Part shown: positions 41,386 through 44,374 of the stretch, in pieces
Layout: each line of letters starts with the position of its first letter
Numbering within the stretch: position 1 is the first letter of the stretch
Assembly: GCA_003222155.1 (NCBI GenBank)
Contig: QHUU01000069.1
Location: 1-44,374, forward strand
DNA length: 44,374 nt
DNA from: Gemmatimonadota bacterium
GTDB taxonomy: Bacteria > Gemmatimonadota > Gemmatimonadetes > Gemmatimonadales > GWC2-71-9
Direction: 5' to 3'
The notes under the pieces: model-generated
What the model was told of the DNA's origin: nothing
Databases searched by the model: none
Seen by the model: only the letters and a program-made list of their open reading frames with translations
Made by a program: the position numbers and the translations under genes

Positions 41386-41916
41386 CTACGGCAACGGCAC
41401 CGAAACCGTCTTGAGCTCGTCGCCCTTTGCGAGCGACACGTCGGCGACGGCGCGGCCATCCTTCAACGACGGCGTGACGCTGACGGCGCGGAAGCCTGCG
41501 TTGTCTCGCAGGGCCTGCTCCACCGCTGCCCGAAGAGACCCCTTGGATTTCGCCATCGCCGCAGTCTGGCTCTGCGCAGCGGTGTAGTCCTCGGCTTCTG
41601 TGATCGGCTCGGCCTTGACGACCTTACCGCTGTTGTGGTCGACGATCACCTCGAAGTACTTGCCGCCCTTCAGCGTATAAACGGAGAGCTGCAATTTGCC
41701 TTCCTCCATCTCGAACTTAGCGGAAATCGCCTGGCCGTGACTCGCGCTCGCCGCCAGACCCCGCTCGAGGGGCACCCGAGCGGCCATAAGGGCCTTTGCC
41801 AGCGTAGTCTGGTTGCCCTCCGGCGCGTCGTGGTCCTGGGCCGCGAGCGTGCTGCCCCCGCACATCGCTGCTGCGGCCAGAACCGGGACAATCCATCCCT
41901 TCCTCGTCATGTTCAT
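41386..41916 (-). CDS. Secreted PepSY-domain protein
   Basis: A 176-aa protein with a signal peptide (WIVPVLAAAAMCGGSTLAAQ). Two PepSY-like units follow: AKFEMEEGKLQLSVYTLKGG with EVIVDHNSGKVVKAEPI (about 66-105), and AVEQALRDNAGFRAVSVTPSL with VADVSLAKGD (about 132-170). PepSY domains bind or inhibit peptidases or act as envelope modules. GGAGG precedes the ATG at 41916. In front of it, with a 34-base gap, is the DUF1259 gene, so both are probably co-transcribed. Confidence 0.88.
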   Translation of the reverse strand: MNMTRKGWIVPVLAAAAMCGGSTLAAQDHDAPEGNQTTLAKALMAARVPLERGLAASASHGQAISAKFEMEEGKLQLSVYTLKGGKYFEVIVDHNSGKVVKAEPITEAEDYTAAQSQTAAMAKSKGSLRAAVEQALRDNAGFRAVSVTPSLKDGRAVADVSLAKGDELKTVSVPLP

Positions 41917-41950
41917 GTGGCCTCCGATCTCGGTGTGATGAACTGATGCC

Positions 41951-42850
41951 TCAGCCAGCTTTCTTGATGTTCATCTTGTCCAACGCAGCGCGGAGCCCGT
42001 GCGCCAGCTTGAGCGCGTCGTCGTTCGCCCAGTAATGCATGAAGAAGAGGTGCGGGCTGTCGGTCAGCATATGACTGTGGAGAGCCGTGATGGCGATGCC
42101 GTTGTCGCGCAGGGCACGGATCACGGGGTTCACCTCATTTCCGATCAAGACGAAGTCCCCGGTGATCGCCGTCTTGCCACCACCCGTCGGTTGGAAGTTG
42201 ATCGCCGTCGCCAAGCCCATGGACGTAGGGACGTCGATCCCGTCCGCCGTGATCTTCTCCGCCCGCGGCACGCCCACCTGGTACACTCCGCCGTTGACCT
42301 TACCGTGGTAGCCGAGGATCTGCCCGATCTGCGCGCTGTCGATGCCCAAGCTTCCGGCGGGCGCCGCCCCGGGCGCCCCGAACGGCGTCGTGGTGAGGGC
42401 CAGCGCGGCATGGATCGCCGCCGCGAGCCTCGCCGGCGCGCCGTGCCCACCGATGTGCATGTACATGACCCGCGGAGATTCGTGCAGGACGTGGTTATGC
42501 AACGCGGTCTGCTCGATCCCACCCTCCTGGAGCTTGCCGAGGACCGGGCCGACCTCGCTTTCGAGCAGCACGAGGTCGCCCATGAGCATCGTCTCGGTGT
42601 CGCTCACCTGCTTGAACGCGACCCACGAGCCAAGCGCCAGCGGGGGCTTCACGGCCACACCGCCGACGGTGACGTGGAGGTCACTGCGCGGCATCCCGAC
42701 TTTGTAGGCCCCGTCCGGCTGGAGCGCCCCGGACTTGCCGAGCCCCGCGTCCACCTGCTTCCAATCGACGGGCGCGAGCGGCTGTTGCGCCTGCTGGCGT
42801 GCGGGGACGATCAGTAGGAGCGCGGCGAGCACCGAGATTCGTTGACCCAT
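41951..42850 (-). CDS. Secreted DUF1259 (LppY/LpqO-like) protein, two tandem copies
   Basis: A 299-aa exported protein with two related units. Unit 1 (about 30-160) has YKVGMPRSDLHVTVGGV and ALHNHVLHESPRVMYMHIGGHG. Unit 2 (about 170-295) has YQVGVPRAEKITADG and ALHSHMLTDSPHLFFMHYW. The repeated ALHxHxLxxSPxxxFMH signature is that of DUF1259, with several His that could bind a metal. TGGAGGAG lies 3 bases before ATG 42850. Function not established. It is divergent from chrB, only 105 bases away. Confidence 0.88.
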   Translation of the reverse strand: MGQRISVLAALLLIVPARQQAQQPLAPVDWKQVDAGLGKSGALQPDGAYKVGMPRSDLHVTVGGVAVKPPLALGSWVAFKQVSDTETMLMGDLVLLESEVGPVLGKLQEGGIEQTALHNHVLHESPRVMYMHIGGHGAPARLAAAIHAALALTTTPFGAPGAAPAGSLGIDSAQIGQILGYHGKVNGGVYQVGVPRAEKITADGIDVPTSMGLATAINFQPTGGGKTAITGDFVLIGNEVNPVIRALRDNGIAITALHSHMLTDSPHLFFMHYWANDDALKLAHGLRAALDKMNIKKAG

Positions 42851-42887
42851 ATCTCCTCCAGTGAGGTGATCCCAATCCTGCAACATC

Positions 42888-42916
42888 TTGCTCGGAAAAT
42901 TCTCGCACGATACACT
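42888..42916 (+). promoter_or_regulatory. Candidate promoter of chrB-chrA
   Basis: TTGCTC (42888-42893), a 17-base spacer and TACACT (42911-42916). Transcription would begin near 42923, about 33 bases before the chrB ATG, leaving room for the GGAGA ribosome site. In known systems ChrB represses the chr operon; a CTTG/CAAG half-site pair at 42915-42929 could be an operator but is weak. Confidence 0.5.
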
Positions 42917-42955
42917 TGTGATAGTCAAGAGATTCGTTTGGGAGACGACACCGAC

Positions 42956-43945
42956 ATGCCGGAGCCCGCTGCAAACCGCTGGGTCTTGCTGATCCACCAG
43001 ATCCCGCCCAAGCCCGACTACTTCCGGGTCAAGGTGGGGCGCCGGTTACAACGTCTCGGCGCGGTCGCGATCAAGAACTCGGTGTACGTGCTCCCCCGGT
43101 CGGACGAGACGGTCGAAGACTTCCAATGGCAGAGCCGGGAGATCGTGGCCGGCGGGGGGGAGGCCTCAGTCTGCGAGGCCAACTTCGTCGACGGCCTCAC
43201 CGATACCCAGATCGAGGCGCTGTTTCGTACCGCTCGGAACGCCGATTACGGCGAGATCGTGGCGACCGCGCAACGCCTGCGCAAGGCAACCGACGGCCGC
43301 GGCCAGGTCGCGGCCGATCTCAGCCGGTTGAAACGGCGCCTCGCGGACATCGTCGCCATCGACTTCTTCGGGGCCCCGCGCCGCCGGGCGGCCCAGGAAG
43401 AGGTCGCGCGGCTCGAGGCGCGGCTGCGCCCGCGGGAGACGCAAGACCTACCACCAGCTCATCCCGGCCAGGCGCCCCGCGGTGCTACGTGGGTAACCCG
43501 GCAGGGGGTCTACATCGATCGCATCGCGAGCGCGTGGCTCATTGGCCGGTTCATCGACTCGAAGGCGCAGTTCAAGTTCGTCGCCGCTGAGGGGTACCGG
43601 CCGCGGCCGGGCGAGCTCCGGTTCGACATGTTCGAGGCCGAGTACACGCACGAGGGGGATGCCTGCACCTTCGAGACGCTCGTCGCGCGCTTCGGGCTCG
43701 GCGATCGTGCGCTCCGCGTCATCGCGGAGATCGTGCACGACATCGACTGCAAGGAAGCGAAGTTCGGGCGGCCCGAGGCGTCCGGGGTCGAGCGACTGGT
43801 CGCCGGCATCGCGCGGCAGCACGCGGAGGACACCGCGCGGCTCGCGCACGGCGCCGCGCTGTTCGACGCGCTGTACGCGGCGCTGGCGGCCAGCGCGGCC
43901 GAGACAGGCGCAGCGCGCAAGGCCAAGAAGACATCGCGACGATGA
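42956..43945 (+). CDS. chrB: Chromate-sensing regulator ChrB
   Basis: A 329-aa ChrB. The N-terminal half (ANRWVLLIHQIPPKPDYFRVKVGRRL in parts; KNSVYVLPRSDETVEDF; GGGEASVCEANFVDGL) is the DNA-binding/sensor region. The C-terminal half starts near 210 (TWVTRQGVYIDRIASAWLIGRFID, FDMFEAEYTHEGDACTFETL, VHDIDCKEAKFGRPEA) and is the conserved ChrB domain. Family members respond to chromate and control chrA. ATG 42956 has GGAGACGAC upstream; the ORF is open further 5' but without a ribosome site. The stop overlaps the chrA ATG by 4 bases. Confidence 0.93.
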   Translation: MPEPAANRWVLLIHQIPPKPDYFRVKVGRRLQRLGAVAIKNSVYVLPRSDETVEDFQWQSREIVAGGGEASVCEANFVDGLTDTQIEALFRTARNADYGEIVATAQRLRKATDGRGQVAADLSRLKRRLADIVAIDFFGAPRRRAAQEEVARLEARLRPRETQDLPPAHPGQAPRGATWVTRQGVYIDRIASAWLIGRFIDSKAQFKFVAAEGYRPRPGELRFDMFEAEYTHEGDACTFETLVARFGLGDRALRVIAEIVHDIDCKEAKFGRPEASGVERLVAGIARQHAEDTARLAHGAALFDALYAALAASAAETGAARKAKKTSRR

Positions 43946-44374
43946 CGACCCGCGCCGTCGAGCGTTCGAGCCTGCGGGCGTTTCTCCTCTACTTCCTGCG
44001 CCTCGGCACACTGGGGTTCGGCGGGCCGATCGCGCTCGCCGGACACATGCAGCAGGACCTGGTGGAGCAGCGCGGCTGGATCAACGCGCAGGAGTACAAG
44101 GAGGGCCTCGCCTTTGCGCAGCTCGCCCCGGGCCCGCTCGCGGCCCAGCTCGCGATCTACCTCGGCTGGGTGCGTGGCCAGGTGCTCGGCGCGACGTTGG
44201 TCGGGATCGCGTTCGTGGCGCCCTCGTTTCTCATGGTGCTCGTTCTATCGGAGCTGTACGTCCGCTTCGGCGGGCTGCCGTGGATGCAAGGGTTGTTCTA
44301 CGGGATCGGCGCCGCCGTCATTGCCATCATCGCCCGCAGCGTGCTGAAGCTCGTGCGGATGACGCTGGGCCGAG
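43942..44374 (+). CDS. chrA: Chromate transporter ChrA, N-terminal part (3' truncated by window edge)
   Basis: The first 144 residues of the CHR-family inner-membrane chromate efflux protein. LRAFLLYFLRLGTLGFGGPIALAGHM near residue 11 contains the conserved GFGGP, and FAQLAPGPLAAQLAIYLGW near 59 the conserved APGP motif. Membrane segments are visible at about 85-107 and 118-136. ATG overlaps the chrB stop. The frame runs off the window without a stop, so whether it is a short (one-domain) or long (two-domain) CHR protein is unknown. Confidence 0.94.
   Translation, partial: MTTRAVERSSLRAFLLYFLRLGTLGFGGPIALAGHMQQDLVEQRGWINAQEYKEGLAFAQLAPGPLAAQLAIYLGWVRGQVLGATLVGIAFVAPSFLMVLVLSELYVRFGGLPWMQGLFYGIGAAVIAIIARSVLKLVRMTLGR

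Overview
This 44.4 kb window is ordinary chromosome from a GC-rich, diderm bacterium. It carries genes for lipid A and LPS work (LpxH-like hydrolase, RfaE2, LptE-like lipoprotein), many secreted or lipobox proteins, tightly coupled operons with 4-base ATGA/GTGA overlaps, and frequent GTG/TTG starts. DUF5683, DUF4292-like and FecR/DUF6600-like proteins and the leu-ilv/thr gene order suggest a Gemmatimonadota-type genome. That placement is inference; there is no rRNA here to test it. No mobile element, prophage or CRISPR array is visible.

Layout. 1-6.0 kb: 3' part of fhs, ridA, a lipoprotein, an M20 peptidase, a selenocysteine tRNA (selC), a second lipoprotein, a secreted protein with a copper-oxygenase-like motif, and a zinc-ribbon protein. 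6.0-14.0 kb: a branched-chain amino acid operon leuA-ilvB-ilvN-ilvC-leuC-leuD-leuB. In front of it lies a 35-codon leader ORF with eleven consecutive Leu/Val/Ile codons, a perfect 12-bp terminator hairpin and a competing antiterminator arm, which looks like a complete ribosome-mediated attenuator. 14.06-20.47 kb: a convergent operon thrB-thrA-thrC-ilvD on the minus strand. Divergent from it is asd (20.6 kb). Together these cover aspartate semialdehyde to threonine and most of Leu/Val/Ile synthesis.

21.8-31.0 kb: a lipoprotein, lipid kinase, DUF5683 membrane protein, murI, LpxH-like hydrolase (minus), hotdog thioesterase, a HEAT-repeat/cyclophilin fusion, DUF4292/LolB-like and LptE-like lipoproteins, a small membrane protein, rfaE2 and rdgB: an envelope-biogenesis and housekeeping block. 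31.0-35.4 kb: a duplicated secreted metallophosphoesterase with one degenerate copy, an ATP-grasp enzyme, tRNA-Pro(TGG), a stand-alone receiver protein, and a 55-aa zinc-knuckle ORF with its own terminator. 35.4-40.7 kb (minus): a FecR/DUF6600-like secreted protein, a eukaryote-type deoC and an ALDH16-type double aldehyde dehydrogenase, plausibly a deoxyribose-phosphate to acetate route. 40.7-44.4 kb: DinB-like, PepSY and DUF1259 secreted proteins (minus) and, divergently, chrB and the start of chrA.

The most notable non-gene signals are: (1) the leu/ilv attenuator with an apparently leaderless leader peptide; (2) a dispersed family of 7-nt-periodic inverted repeats that sit inside or at the ends of coding genes (ilvC, leuD, the ALDH16 linker) and are translated in frame; (3) a two-copy GC palindrome, one copy inside ilvB; (4) several promoters placed so that the start codon is at about +1; and (5) an isolated selC with no selenoprotein gene in view.
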